The translations under genes were made by a program, and so were the position numbers. A DNA stretch of 64,000 bases, taken from assembly GCA_014656175.1 (NCBI GenBank), contig BNBX01000002.1:62001-126000 (forward strand), written 5' to 3'. Origin of the DNA: Streptomyces werraensis (GTDB taxonomy: Bacteria > Actinomycetota > Actinomycetes > Streptomycetales > Streptomycetaceae). This document shows, in pieces, positions 36,817-45,762 of the stretch (position 1 is the first letter of the stretch; every line of letters begins with the position of its first letter). The notes under the pieces were generated by a model. It was not told the DNA's origin and made no database searches. It saw only the letters and a list, made by a program, of their open reading frames with translations.

Positions 36817-38208
36817 ATGCCCATGGGTCACACGGCCACAGCCCAGGCAGGCTCCGGAGGCCTGACAGCGACCGAACACCGCCTGGCCAACGGCCTGCGC
36901 GTGGTGCTCTCCGAGGACCACCTGACCCCGGTCGCGGCGGTGTGCCTCTGGTACGACGTGGGCTCACGGCACGAGGTCAAGGGCCGTACGGGCCTGGCTC
37001 ACCTTTTCGAGCACCTGATGTTCCAGGGGTCCGCCCAGGTGAAGGGCAACGGCCACTTCGAACTGGTGCAGGGCGCCGGCGGCTCGCTCAACGGCACCAC
37101 CAGCTTCGAGCGGACCAACTACTTCGAGACCATGCCCGCCCACCAGCTGGAGCTCGCGCTCTGGCTGGAGGCCGACCGCATGGGCTCCCTGCTGACCGCC
37201 CTGGACGAAGAGTCCATGGAGAACCAGCGGGACGTCGTGAAGAACGAGCGCCGCCAGCGCTACGACAACGTTCCCTACGGCACCGCCTTCGAGAAGCTGA
37301 CCGCCCTCGCCTACCCGGAGGGCCACCCGTACCACCACACCCCGATCGGGTCGATGGCGGACCTGGACGCGGCGACCCTGGAGGACGCCCGCCAGTTCTT
37401 CCGCACGTACTACGCGCCGAACAACGCGGTGCTGTCCGTGGTCGGCGACATCGACCCCGAGCAGACGCTCGCCTGGATCGAGAAGTACTTCGGCTCCATC
37501 CCGTCGCACGACGGCAAGCCCGCCCCACGCGACGGCTCGCTGCCCGACGTCATCGGCGAGGAGCTGCGCGAGGTCGTCGAGGAGGAGGTCCCGGCGCGGG
37601 CGCTGATGGCCGCCTACCGGCTCCCGGAGGACGGCACGCGCGCGTGCGACGCGGCCGACCTGGCGCTCACCGTCCTCGGCGGCGGCGAGTCCTCGCGCCT
37701 CTACAACCGCCTGGTGCGCCGCGACCGCACGGCCGTCGCGGCCGGGTTCGGCCTGCTGCGGCTGGCCGGGGCGCCGTCCCTGGGCTGGCTGGACGTCAAG
37801 ACGTCGGGCGACGTCGAGGTGCCGGTGATCGAGGCCGCCATCGACGAGGAGCTCGCCCGGTTCGCCGAGGAGGGCCCCACCGCCGAGGAGATGGAGCGCG
37901 CCCAGGCCCAGCTGGAGCGCGAGTGGCTCGACCGGCTCGGCACGGTCGCCGGCCGCGCCGACGAACTGTGCCGCTACGCCGTGCTGTTCGGCGACCCGCA
38001 GCTCGCCCTGACCGCCGTGAGCCGGGTCCTGGAGGTGACGGCCGAGGAGGTCCAGGAGGTCGCCAAGGCGCGCCTGCGGCCCGACAACCGCGCGGTGCTC
38101 GTCTACGAGCCCGTCGCCCCGGCGGCCGGTGACGAAGCCGACGCAGCCGACGAAGCCACCGAAGCCGCCGCAGCCGGCACCGACGAGAACGAGGAGGCGG
38201 CGAAGTGA
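36817..38208 (+). CDS. M16-family zinc metallopeptidase, catalytic subunit
   Basis: 463 residues. The inverted zinc motif HLFEH is at 62-66 (H62, E65, H66), with the third ligand probably E144 in DVVKNERRQRYD. The second half has the non-catalytic M16 fold with GGGESSRLYNRL. The acidic Ala/Glu tail is disordered. Such proteins degrade peptides or process precursors. ATG 36817 has GAAGGG upstream. It overlaps the next gene (GTGA), and the two form an alpha-beta M16B dimer. Confidence 0.93.
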   Translation: MPMGHTATAQAGSGGLTATEHRLANGLRVVLSEDHLTPVAAVCLWYDVGSRHEVKGRTGLAHLFEHLMFQGSAQVKGNGHFELVQGAGGSLNGTTSFERTNYFETMPAHQLELALWLEADRMGSLLTALDEESMENQRDVVKNERRQRYDNVPYGTAFEKLTALAYPEGHPYHHTPIGSMADLDAATLEDARQFFRTYYAPNNAVLSVVGDIDPEQTLAWIEKYFGSIPSHDGKPAPRDGSLPDVIGEELREVVEEEVPARALMAAYRLPEDGTRACDAADLALTVLGGGESSRLYNRLVRRDRTAVAAGFGLLRLAGAPSLGWLDVKTSGDVEVPVIEAAIDEELARFAEEGPTAEEMERAQAQLEREWLDRLGTVAGRADELCRYAVLFGDPQLALTAVSRVLEVTAEEVQEVAKARLRPDNRAVLVYEPVAPAAGDEADAADEATEAAAAGTDENEEAAK

Positions 38209-39593
38209 CCGAGCTCGCCACGATGGAGTTCCACCCCCGGCCGCAGGCGGGCGAGGCCAAGCCCTGGGCCTTCCCGGCCCCCGAGCGCGGCGCCCTCGAC
38301 AACGGCCTGACGGTGCTGCGCTGCCACCGCCCCGGCCAGCAGGTCGTCGCCGTCGAGGTGGTCCTCGACGCGCCCCTGGACGCGGAGCCGGAGGGCCTGG
38401 ACGGCGTCGCCACCATCATGGCGCGCGCCTTCTCCGAGGGCACCGACAAGCACTCCGCCGAGGAGTTCGCCGCCGAGCTGGAGCGCTGTGGCGCCACCCT
38501 CGACGCGCACGCCGACCACCCCGGAGTCCGCCTCAGCCTCGAGGTGCCGGCCTCGCGGCTCCCCAAGGGGCTCGGACTGGTCGCCGACGCCCTGCGCGCG
38601 CCCGCCTTCGCCGACAGCGAGATCGAGCGGCTGGTCCGCAACCGCCTCGACGAGATCCCGCACGAGCTGGCGAACCCGTCCCGCCGCGCCGCGAAGGAGC
38701 TCGCCAAGGAGCTGTTCCCGGCGAGCGCGCGCATGTCCCGCCCGCGCCAGGGCACCGAGGAGACCGTCGCGCGCATCGACTCCGCGGCGGTACGCGGCTT
38801 CTACGAGAAGCACGTCCGCCCGGCCACGGCGACCGCCGTGGTGGTCGGCGACCTCACCGGCGTCGACCTGGACGCGCTGCTCGCCGACACCCTGGGCGCC
38901 TGGACGGGCTCCCAGGCGCAGCCGCGGCCCGTCCCGCCGGTGGTCGCGGACGACACCGGGCGCGTGGTCATCGTGGACCGGCCCGGCGCCGTGCAGACGC
39001 AGCTGCTGATCGGCCGTACCGGCCCGGACCGGCACGACCGGGTGTGGCCCGCGCAGGTGCTCGGCACGTACTGCCTCGGCGGCACCCTGACCTCCCGTCT
39101 GGACCGCGTCCTGCGCGAGGAGAAGGGATACACCTACGGCGTACGGGCGTTCGGCCAGGTGCTCCGCTCGGCCCCCGACGGCACGGGCGCGTCTATGCTG
39201 GCCATCAGCGGCTCGGTCGACACCCCCAACACCGGCCCGGCGCTGGACGACCTGTGGACCGTGCTGCGCACGCTGGCCGCCGAGGGCCTCACCGACGAGG
39301 AGCGGGACGTCGCCGTGCAGAACCTGGTGGGCGTGGCGCCGCTCAAGTACGAGACCGCCGCGGCCGTCGCGAGCACGCTGGCCGACCAGGTCGAGCAGCA
39401 CCTGCCGGACCACTACCAGGCCGACCTGTACCGGCAGTTGGCGGCGACCGGCACCGTGGAGGCCACGGCGGCGGTGGTGAACGCCTTCCCGGTGGACCGT
39501 CTGGTGACCGTGCTCGTGGGCGACGCGGCGCAGATCAAGGCGCCCGTGGAGGCGCTCGGCATCGGCGAAGTCACCGTCGTGACGGCCGAGTAG
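38205..39593 (+). CDS. M16-family peptidase homologue, non-catalytic partner subunit
   Basis: 462 residues with the M16 fold but no HxxEH: the corresponding segment reads GVATIMARAFSEGT. It keeps the R/Y substrate-binding motif near the C-terminus (TLTSRLDRVLREEKGYTYGVRAFGQ), the usual division of labour in two-subunit M16B enzymes. GTG 38205 overlaps the catalytic subunit's stop by 4 bases, which ensures equal expression. Confidence 0.92.
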   Translation: MTELATMEFHPRPQAGEAKPWAFPAPERGALDNGLTVLRCHRPGQQVVAVEVVLDAPLDAEPEGLDGVATIMARAFSEGTDKHSAEEFAAELERCGATLDAHADHPGVRLSLEVPASRLPKGLGLVADALRAPAFADSEIERLVRNRLDEIPHELANPSRRAAKELAKELFPASARMSRPRQGTEETVARIDSAAVRGFYEKHVRPATATAVVVGDLTGVDLDALLADTLGAWTGSQAQPRPVPPVVADDTGRVVIVDRPGAVQTQLLIGRTGPDRHDRVWPAQVLGTYCLGGTLTSRLDRVLREEKGYTYGVRAFGQVLRSAPDGTGASMLAISGSVDTPNTGPALDDLWTVLRTLAAEGLTDEERDVAVQNLVGVAPLKYETAAAVASTLADQVEQHLPDHYQADLYRQLAATGTVEATAAVVNAFPVDRLVTVLVGDAAQIKAPVEALGIGEVTVVTAE

Positions 39594-39617
39594 AGCCGCG
39601 GCGGGACGCACGCGCGC

Positions 39618-39653
39618 GGGAGCCCCGGTGACGGGTACGTCACCGGGGCTCCC
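39618..39653 (+). terminator. Terminator of the M16 operon
   Basis: Perfect 15-bp stem (39618-39632 with 39639-39653; left arm GGGAGCCCCGGTGAC), 6-base loop, then CTTATG. Located 25 bases after the operon. Confidence 0.85.
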
Positions 39654-39801
39654 TTATGCCCGAATTGGGGCGGAGGTTGCCTGTCTGCCGTGTGGGATGC
39701 GCTACAAAACCCGGGAACCGTTTGGGGATTGCGAGGCGTCCCGCTTAGTTTCATGCGGGCTGTTCGTCGGGCAGTGCGCCGCATCCGCGGCACCGGACAG
39801 T

Positions 39802-39948
39802 CATCGCCGAGTCCCCGTACGGCGCGAGCCAGGGGAGCCGGGGACCCACATGAAGTCCCTGGGGTGAATCGGACGCCCGCGCGTGTCGCGAGGGGGTCCG
39901 TAGGAGACCTTCCTGCTCCGAACCCGTCAGCTAACCCGGTAGGCGAGA
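39802..39948 (+). ncRNA. ydaO/yuaA-type cyclic-di-AMP riboswitch
   Basis: The leader of the M23 peptidase gene contains the conserved blocks GGGGACCCA, GGGGTGAATC and the 3' hallmark TCCGAACCCGTCAGCTAACC followed by GGTAGGCG. CGCC at 39805 pairs with GGCG near 39943 to close the outer stem. In Streptomyces these switches precede cell-wall hydrolase genes and shut them off when c-di-AMP is high. The limits are approximate (plus or minus 10 bases). Confidence 0.87.
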
Positions 39949-39972
39949 GGGAAGGAAAGGACCAGCTTGTAC

Positions 39973-40746
39973 ATGGCGTTCACCCGCGCCACCGGGAAGC
40001 ACCGTCGTCCCAGCCGCGTCCAGCGCGGCACCGCCCGCGCCGCGGGCGTCGCGGCCCTCGCGGGCACCGGCGTCGTCGGCACCCTCGCGGCCCCCGCGCT
40101 CGCCGCCGAACCGGCCGCGGCCCAGACCGGCCTGACTCCCGTCGTCACCCTGGGCGACGTGGTCGCCGACCGCATCGACGCCCAGGCCGCCGCCCAGCAC
40201 GAGGCCGCCCGCGTGGCGGCTCAGGAGGCCGCGCGCAAGGCAGCCGAGGAGGCGGCCCGTGAGCGCGCGGCCGAGGAGGCCGAGAAGGCCCGTGCCGAGA
40301 AGGAGCGCGCCGCGCGTGAGGCGGAGCGCAAGCGCCTCAACACCTTCGTCTCCCCGATCCCCGGCTCGTACGTGTCGACCGCGTACCAGAGCGGCGGCGC
40401 CATCTGGTCGTCCGGCAGCCACACCGGGATCGACTTCCACGCCGCGAGCGGCACGCCCGTCCACTCCGTCGGCGTCGGCACGGTCGTCGAGGCCGGCTGG
40501 GGCGGCGCGTACGGCAATCAGGTCGTCATCAAGATGCACGACGGCACGTACACCCAGTACGCGCACCTGTCGTCGATCGCGGTGTCGGTGGGCCAGGAGG
40601 TCGCGGCCGGGGAGCAGATCGGCCTGTCCGGCGCCACCGGCAACGTCACCGGCGCCCACCTGCACTTCGAGGCGCGCATGTCCGCCGAGTACGGCTCCGA
40701 CCTCGACCCGGTCGCCTACCTCCGGTCGCACGGCGTGAACATCTGA
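39973..40746 (+). CDS. Secreted M23 (LytM) cell-wall peptidase
   Basis: 257 residues. A signal peptide with a twin-Arg-like basic start and AAPALAAEPAAAQ cleavage region is followed by an Ala/Glu/Lys coiled coil (about 70-120). The LytM domain has the zinc ligands in SSGSHTGIDFHA (H..D) and GAHLHFEAR (H-x-H). It hydrolyses peptidoglycan cross-links, probably during growth or germination. ATG 39973 was chosen; an in-frame TTG at 39967 is better spaced from GGAAAGG. It is controlled by the upstream c-di-AMP riboswitch. Confidence 0.92.
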   Translation: MAFTRATGKHRRPSRVQRGTARAAGVAALAGTGVVGTLAAPALAAEPAAAQTGLTPVVTLGDVVADRIDAQAAAQHEAARVAAQEAARKAAEEAARERAAEEAEKARAEKERAAREAERKRLNTFVSPIPGSYVSTAYQSGGAIWSSGSHTGIDFHAASGTPVHSVGVGTVVEAGWGGAYGNQVVIKMHDGTYTQYAHLSSIAVSVGQEVAAGEQIGLSGATGNVTGAHLHFEARMSAEYGSDLDPVAYLRSHGVNI

Positions 40747-40767
40747 GGCGCACCCTCCCGCCTTCGG

Positions 40768-40792
40768 GCCCCGGCTCTCCGCGAGCCGGGGC
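40768..40792 (+). terminator. Terminator of the M23 peptidase gene
   Basis: 10-bp stem GCCCCGGCTC/GAGCCGGGGC with a TCCGC loop followed by TTT, 21 bases after the stop. Confidence 0.8.
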
Positions 40793-40946
40793 TTTCGCCG
40801 TTTCCGAACCCGTCGGTGCGGGCGCCCCCTGTCCAAAAATTATGTATGGATTCCGGTCCGCCGTCGGAAATTGTCGTCGATTGCAATAGAGTCACGAACG
40901 GACGTCAATCGTCGACGTTTCACGGGGATTAAGCCGGAGGTCGGTC

Positions 40947-41651
40947 ATGCGTATTCCCGCGCACTCGGTGTGCACGGCGATCCGGGACGACATCGTCGCC
41001 GGTGTCTACGAGCGCGGGAGCCGGCTCACCGAGGAACTGCTCGCCCGCCGCTACGGGGTCTCCCGCGTCCCCGTCCGCGAGGCGCTGCGCACCCTGGAGG
41101 CCGAGGGGTTCGTGGTGACCCGTCGGCACGCGGGCGCGTGCGTGGCGGAGCCCACCGAGCAGGAGGCCGCCGACCTGCTGGAGATGCGCCGGCTCCTGGA
41201 ACCCCTGGGCGCCTCCCGGGCCGCGCAGCGGCGCACCGACGCCCATCTGAAAGTGCTGCGCGGCCTGGTCAGGCTGGGGCAGGAACGCGCACGTCAGGGC
41301 AGCAGCGACGACCTGCGCTCGCTGGGCGGCTGGTTCCACGAGACGCTCGCCCAGGCCTCCGGCAGCCCGGCGCTGACGTCGATGCTGACCCAGCTCAGGC
41401 ACAAGATCGCCTGGATGTACGCGGTCGACGGACCTTCCGACCCGGTCGCGTACTGGGCGGAGCACGGCGCGATCGTGGACGCCGTGGCGCGCGGCGACGG
41501 CGAGCGGGCGCGGACCCTGACGGCGCTGCACACCGAGCAGGCGGACGCCGGGCACAGGCTGCGGTTCGGCTCCGGCGTCGACCGAGCCGTCCGCACGGAC
41601 CGTGTGAGGAACTCGCAACATCCCGTAAACATGACGGGCCTGCGCCATTAA
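40947..41651 (+). CDS. GntR-family (FadR/FCD) transcriptional regulator
   Basis: 234 residues. The winged helix (HSVCTAIRDDIVAGVYERGSRLTEELLARRYGVSRVPVREALRTLEAEGFVVTRR) fills residues 6-60, followed by an FCD ligand domain with WFHETLAQASG and AEHGAIVDAVARGD. ATG 40947 has GGAGG 5 bases upstream. The 150-base leader is AT-rich for this genome (AAAAATTATGTATGG at 40836) and includes a CGATTG/CAATCG inverted pair (40878-40883, 40906-40911), a possible own operator. Neighbour to ptsH on the opposite strand; the effector is unknown. Confidence 0.85.
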   Translation: MRIPAHSVCTAIRDDIVAGVYERGSRLTEELLARRYGVSRVPVREALRTLEAEGFVVTRRHAGACVAEPTEQEAADLLEMRRLLEPLGASRAAQRRTDAHLKVLRGLVRLGQERARQGSSDDLRSLGGWFHETLAQASGSPALTSMLTQLRHKIAWMYAVDGPSDPVAYWAEHGAIVDAVARGDGERARTLTALHTEQADAGHRLRFGSGVDRAVRTDRVRNSQHPVNMTGLRH

Positions 41652-41719
41652 CACGGGTCCCGTATACAAAGAGGGCGGAAATCGCGGGGGTTTTTTCTGC
41701 TGCCCTGAAATGGGAATGA

Positions 41720-41753
41720 GAAAGGCCCGCCCGGTGATCGGGGCGGGCCTTTC
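41720..41753. terminator. ptsH terminator (bidirectional)
   Basis: 13-bp perfect stem GAAAGGCCCGCCC/GGGCGGGCCTTTC with an 8-base loop between the convergent GntR and ptsH genes. The AAAG/CTTT ends give a short U-tract in either direction. Confidence 0.8.
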
Positions 41754-41787
41754 CGTGTCGCACGGCCGTCGCGTGCGGAATTCCGGT

Positions 41788-42069
41788 TCAGACGGTCTCG
41801 GGGAGTTCCTCGAGGCCCTCGGCGACCAGCTTCGCCAGACGGTCCAGGGCGGCGTCCGCGCCCTCGGCGTCGGAGGCGAGGACGATCTCCTCGCCGCCCT
41901 GGGCGCCCAGGCCCAGGACGGCCAGCATCGAGGCCGCGTTGACGGGGGTGCCCCCGGCCTTGGCGATCGTCACCGGGACGCCTGCGGCCGTGGCGGCTCG
42001 GACGAAGATGGAGGCGGGGCGGGCGTGGAGACCCTCGGCCCAGCCGACGTTGACGCGGCGCTCAGCCAT
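41788..42069 (-). CDS. ptsH: HPr phosphocarrier protein of the sugar phosphotransferase system
   Basis: 93 residues. The phosphorylation site H15 lies in EGLHARPAS, and the region around S47 (VNAASMLAVLGLGAQGGEEI) matches the regulatory-serine loop of Gram-positive HPr. It passes phosphate from enzyme I to the sugar permeases in the cytosol. Single gene with its own terminator. Confidence 0.96.
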   Translation of the reverse strand: MAERRVNVGWAEGLHARPASIFVRAATAAGVPVTIAKAGGTPVNAASMLAVLGLGAQGGEEIVLASDAEGADAALDRLAKLVAEGLEELPETV

Positions 42070-42246
42070 GTGTTGCTGCCCTTCACTGTTCAGGGTTGTC
42101 TAGACCAGTCTTCCATATCGTGACGCGTGCCCGGAGCGGCGTCAGGGACGGCCCCCCGAGGCCGCCGGGCCGCGGCCTCGGCCCGGCGGTCGTCCACCAC
42201 AGACTGCCTCGCGCCGCCGTCGGACGCGAGCCGTACTCTGGGGCCC

Positions 42247-45126
42247 ATGCAGACCTCGTCGGACCGCCACGAGTACCCCGCCCACTGGGAGGCCGACGTG
42301 GTGCTGCGCGACGGCGGCACCGCACGCATCCGCCCCATCACCGCCGACGACGCGGAGCGCCTGGTCAGCTTCTACGAGCAGGTGTCCGACGAGTCGAAGT
42401 ACTACCGCTTCTTCGCGCCCTACCCCCGGCTGTCCGCCAAGGACGTCCACCGCTTCACCCACCACGACTTCGTGGACCGGGTCGGGCTCGCGGCGACCGT
42501 CGGCGACGACTTCATCGGCACCGTGCGCTACGACCGCATCGGCGCCGGCGGCCGGCCCGCGACCGGGGCGGAGGCCGACGAGGCCGAGGTCGCCTTCCTG
42601 GTGCAGGACGCCCACCAGGGCCGGGGCGTCGCCTCGGCCCTCCTGGAGCACATCGCCGCCGTCGCCCGGGAGCGCGGCATCCGCCGGTTCGCCGCCGAGG
42701 TGCTGCCCGCCAACACCAAGATGATCAAGGTGTTCACCGACGCCGGGTACACCCAGAAGCGCAGCTTCGAGGACGGCGTGGTGCGCCTGGAGTTCGACCT
42801 GGAACCCACCGACCGCTCCTTGGCCGTGCAGTACGCGCGAGAGCAGCGCGCGGAGGCCCGCTCGGTGCAGCGGCTCCTCGCGCCCGGCGCGGTCGCCGTC
42901 ATCGGCACCGGCCGCGCCCCCGGCGGCGTCGGACGCAGCATCCTGGGCAACATCCGCGACGGCGGCTTCACCGGCCGCCTCTACGCCGTCAACGGGGCGC
43001 TGCCGGAGGGGCAGAAGGAACTCGACGGCGTCCCCGCCTTCCGCTCCGTGCGTGACATCGACGGGCCCGTGGACCTCGCGGTCGTCGCGGTGCCCGCCGA
43101 ACGGGTCCCCGAGGTGGTCGCCGAGTGCGGCGAGCACGACGTCCAGGGCCTCGTCGTGGTCTCCGCCGGCTACGCCGAGTCCGGCCCCGGGGGCAGGGAG
43201 CGCCAGCGCGCCCTGGTCCGGCAGGCCCGCAGACACGGCATGCGGATCATCGGACCGAACTCCTTCGGCGTCATCAACACCTCGCCCGAGGTACGGCTCA
43301 ACGCCTCGCTCGCCCCCGACATGCCCCGCGCCGGCCGCATCGGCCTGTTCGCCCAGTCCGCCGCCATCGGCGTCGCGCTGCTGTCCCGGCTGCACCGGCG
43401 CGGCGGCGGCGTCACCGGTGTCACCGGCCTGTCCACGTTCGTCTCCTCCGGCAACCGCGCCGACGTCTCCGGCAACGACGTCCTGCAGTACTGGTACGAG
43501 GACGCCGACACCGATGTCGCCCTGATGTACCTGGAGTCCATCGGCAACCCCCGCAAGTTCACCCGCCTCGCCCGCCGCACCGCCGCCGCCAAGCCGCTGG
43601 TCGTGGTGCAGGGCGCGCGCCACGGGGCGGGCCCGCGCGGGCACGCCGTCCGCGCGACCCAGCTGCCGCACGCCACGGTCTCCGCCCTGCTGCGCCAGGC
43701 CGGGGTGATCCGCGTCGACACCATCACCGAACTGGTCGACGCCGGCCTGCTGCTCGCCCGCCAGCCGCTGCCCGCCGGACCCCGGGTGGCGATCCTCGGC
43801 AACTCCGAGTCCCTGGGCCTGCTCACCTACGACGCCTGCCTCGCCGAGGGGCTGCGCCCGCACCCGCCGCAGGACCTCACCACCGCCGCCTCCGCGGCGG
43901 ACTTCCACGCGGCGCTGTCCCGCGCCCTGGCCGACGACTCCTCCGACGCCGTCGTCGTCACCGCCATCCCCTCGGTGGGGGAGGGCTCGGTCGGCGACGC
44001 CGCCCTCGCGGAGGCGCTGCGCTCGGCCGCCGCCGAGCAGCCCACCAAGCCGGTCCTCGTGGTCCACGTCGAGCTGGGCGGCCTCGCGGAGGCCCTGTCC
44101 GCCGCGACGAGCACGGCGCCCCAGCCGGGCGCCGCCTCCGGCCCCGTCCCCACGGGCGGCGGCACACCGACGGGGGAGCGCGCGGAACCCCGGACAGGGG
44201 CGGACGAGAGCGCCGAGGCGGACGGCAGGGGCGCGCCCGCTCCCGCACCACCCCCCGAGGGCGCCGACCCCATCCCCGCCTACCCCGCCGCCGAGCGTGC
44301 CGTGCGGGCGCTCGCGCAGGCCGTGGCGTACGGGCAGTGGCGGCGGGACGCCGTCGACCCCGGCAAGGTGCCCGAGTACGAGGACATCGACGAGCGGGGC
44401 GCCGCCGCCCTCATCGACCGGCTGCTCGCCCGCGGCCAGGGCCTCACCCTCACCACCGAGGCCACCTGCGAACTGCTCGCCGCCTACGGCGTCCACGTGC
44501 ACCGCGCGCTGCCCGCGCCCACCCCGGACGCCGCCGCCGAGGCCGCCCGCACGCTCGGCTACCCGGTCGCCCTCAAGGCGACCGCCCCGCACCTCAGGCA
44601 CCGCGCCGACCTGGGCGGCGTCCGCCTCGACCTCGTCGACGAGGAGCAGCTGCGCCGGGCGTACGCCGAGCTCACCGAGCTGTTCGGCAGCCCGCAGGAG
44701 CTGCGCCCGGTGGTGCAGCGGATGGCCCCGCGCGGGGTGGACACGGTGGTCCGCGCGGTCATCGACCCCGCGGCCGGCGCCGTGCTGTCCTTCGGGCTCG
44801 CCGGGGCCGCCTCCCAGCTGCTCGGCGACATGGCGCACCGCCTGATCCCGGTGACCGACCGGGACGCCACCTCGCTGGTCCGCTCCATCCGCACGGCCCC
44901 GCTGCTGTTCGGCTGGCGCGGCTCGGCGCCCGTCGACACCCCCGCCCTGGAGGAGCTGATGCTGCGCGTGTCGCGCCTCGTCCACGACCACCCGGAGGTG
45001 GTCGCGGTCACCCTGGAGCCGGTCGTCGTCGCCCCGCACGGCGTCAGCGTCCTGGGCGCCTCCGTACGCCTGGCGCCGCCGCCCGCCCGGGACGACCACG
45101 GGCCCCGGACCCTCCCCGCCTACTGA
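42247..45126 (+). CDS. Protein acyltransferase: GNAT domain fused to ADP-forming acyl-CoA synthetase-like domains
   Basis: 959 residues. A GNAT domain at ~10-190 carries the acetyl-CoA loop VQDAHQGRGVASALLEH. It is followed by a CoA-binding Rossmann domain (AVAVIGTGRAPGGVGRSILGNI), succinyl-CoA ligase-like domains, a disordered Pro/Gly/Glu linker (~620-670), and an ATP-grasp domain at the end (YPVALKATAPHLRHRADLGGVRL). This is the GNAT-ACD architecture of Pat-type lysine acyltransferases that regulate acyl-CoA synthetases, known from S. lividans. The usual SHTG loop with the phosphohistidine is not visible, so the synthetase half is probably a sensor only. ATG 42247 matches homologues. Confidence 0.88.
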   Translation: MQTSSDRHEYPAHWEADVVLRDGGTARIRPITADDAERLVSFYEQVSDESKYYRFFAPYPRLSAKDVHRFTHHDFVDRVGLAATVGDDFIGTVRYDRIGAGGRPATGAEADEAEVAFLVQDAHQGRGVASALLEHIAAVARERGIRRFAAEVLPANTKMIKVFTDAGYTQKRSFEDGVVRLEFDLEPTDRSLAVQYAREQRAEARSVQRLLAPGAVAVIGTGRAPGGVGRSILGNIRDGGFTGRLYAVNGALPEGQKELDGVPAFRSVRDIDGPVDLAVVAVPAERVPEVVAECGEHDVQGLVVVSAGYAESGPGGRERQRALVRQARRHGMRIIGPNSFGVINTSPEVRLNASLAPDMPRAGRIGLFAQSAAIGVALLSRLHRRGGGVTGVTGLSTFVSSGNRADVSGNDVLQYWYEDADTDVALMYLESIGNPRKFTRLARRTAAAKPLVVVQGARHGAGPRGHAVRATQLPHATVSALLRQAGVIRVDTITELVDAGLLLARQPLPAGPRVAILGNSESLGLLTYDACLAEGLRPHPPQDLTTAASAADFHAALSRALADDSSDAVVVTAIPSVGEGSVGDAALAEALRSAAAEQPTKPVLVVHVELGGLAEALSAATSTAPQPGAASGPVPTGGGTPTGERAEPRTGADESAEADGRGAPAPAPPPEGADPIPAYPAAERAVRALAQAVAYGQWRRDAVDPGKVPEYEDIDERGAAALIDRLLARGQGLTLTTEATCELLAAYGVHVHRALPAPTPDAAAEAARTLGYPVALKATAPHLRHRADLGGVRLDLVDEEQLRRAYAELTELFGSPQELRPVVQRMAPRGVDTVVRAVIDPAAGAVLSFGLAGAASQLLGDMAHRLIPVTDRDATSLVRSIRTAPLLFGWRGSAPVDTPALEELMLRVSRLVHDHPEVVAVTLEPVVVAPHGVSVLGASVRLAPPPARDDHGPRTLPAY

Positions 45127-45177
45127 CCCGGGGCGAGCGGTGCCTCGCAGTCGGTGGCCACCCGTAGGATGGGCCAC

Positions 45178-45762
45178 ATGGCCAAGACCAGTACGACGTC
45201 CCAGGGGCTGCGGACGGCGATCGAGCGCAGCGGCTACTACCCGGCCCTCGTGGCCGAGGCGGTGGAGGCCGCCGTGGGCGGCGAGCCCGTGCGGTCGTAC
45301 CTGGTCCACCAGGAGACGACGTTCGACCAGAACGAGGTGCGGCGGCACGTGACCGTGCTCGTCCTCACCGCCAACCGCTTCATCGTCAGCCACACCGACG
45401 AGCAGGCCGCGGACAGCACGTCCCCGACCCCCTACGCCACCACGTCCACCGAGTCGGTCAAGCTCGGCCGGATCTCGTCGATCGTGGTCAGCCGCGTGGT
45501 CGCCAACCCCGAGTCGTACACGCCGGGCACGCTGCCCCGCGAGATCGTGCTCACCATCGGCTGGGGCGCGGTCTCCCGCATCGACCTGGAGCCGGCCGCC
45601 TGCGGCGACCCCGACTGCGACGCCGACCACGGCTACACGGGCAGCTCGACGGCCGACGACCTGAGCCTGCGCGTCAGCGAGGCCGGCGACGGCCCGGAGA
45701 CCGTGCGTCAGGCCCTCGCCTTCGCCCAGGCCCTGTCCGAGGCGACCGCGGACCTGCACTGA
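45178..45762 (+). CDS. DUF5998-family protein
   Basis: 194 residues, conserved in Streptomyces: GLRTAIERSGYYPALVAEAVEAAV at the N-terminus, then VRSYLVHQETTFDQNEVRRHVTVLVLTANRFIVSHTDE and a Cys-rich CGDPDCDADHGYTG loop that may bind a metal. Function unknown. It is translationally coupled to the next gene (TGATG) and 51 bases after the acyltransferase, so the three probably form an operon. Confidence 0.8.
   Translation: MAKTSTTSQGLRTAIERSGYYPALVAEAVEAAVGGEPVRSYLVHQETTFDQNEVRRHVTVLVLTANRFIVSHTDEQAADSTSPTPYATTSTESVKLGRISSIVVSRVVANPESYTPGTLPREIVLTIGWGAVSRIDLEPAACGDPDCDADHGYTGSSTADDLSLRVSEAGDGPETVRQALAFAQALSEATADLH

Noticed and set aside
42142..45759. 1205-codon open frame on the minus strand opposite the acyltransferase gene
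   Set aside because: Typical antisense shadow in high-GC DNA; low-complexity Gly/Val/Arg/Asp protein, crossing two real plus-strand genes and the promoter between them.
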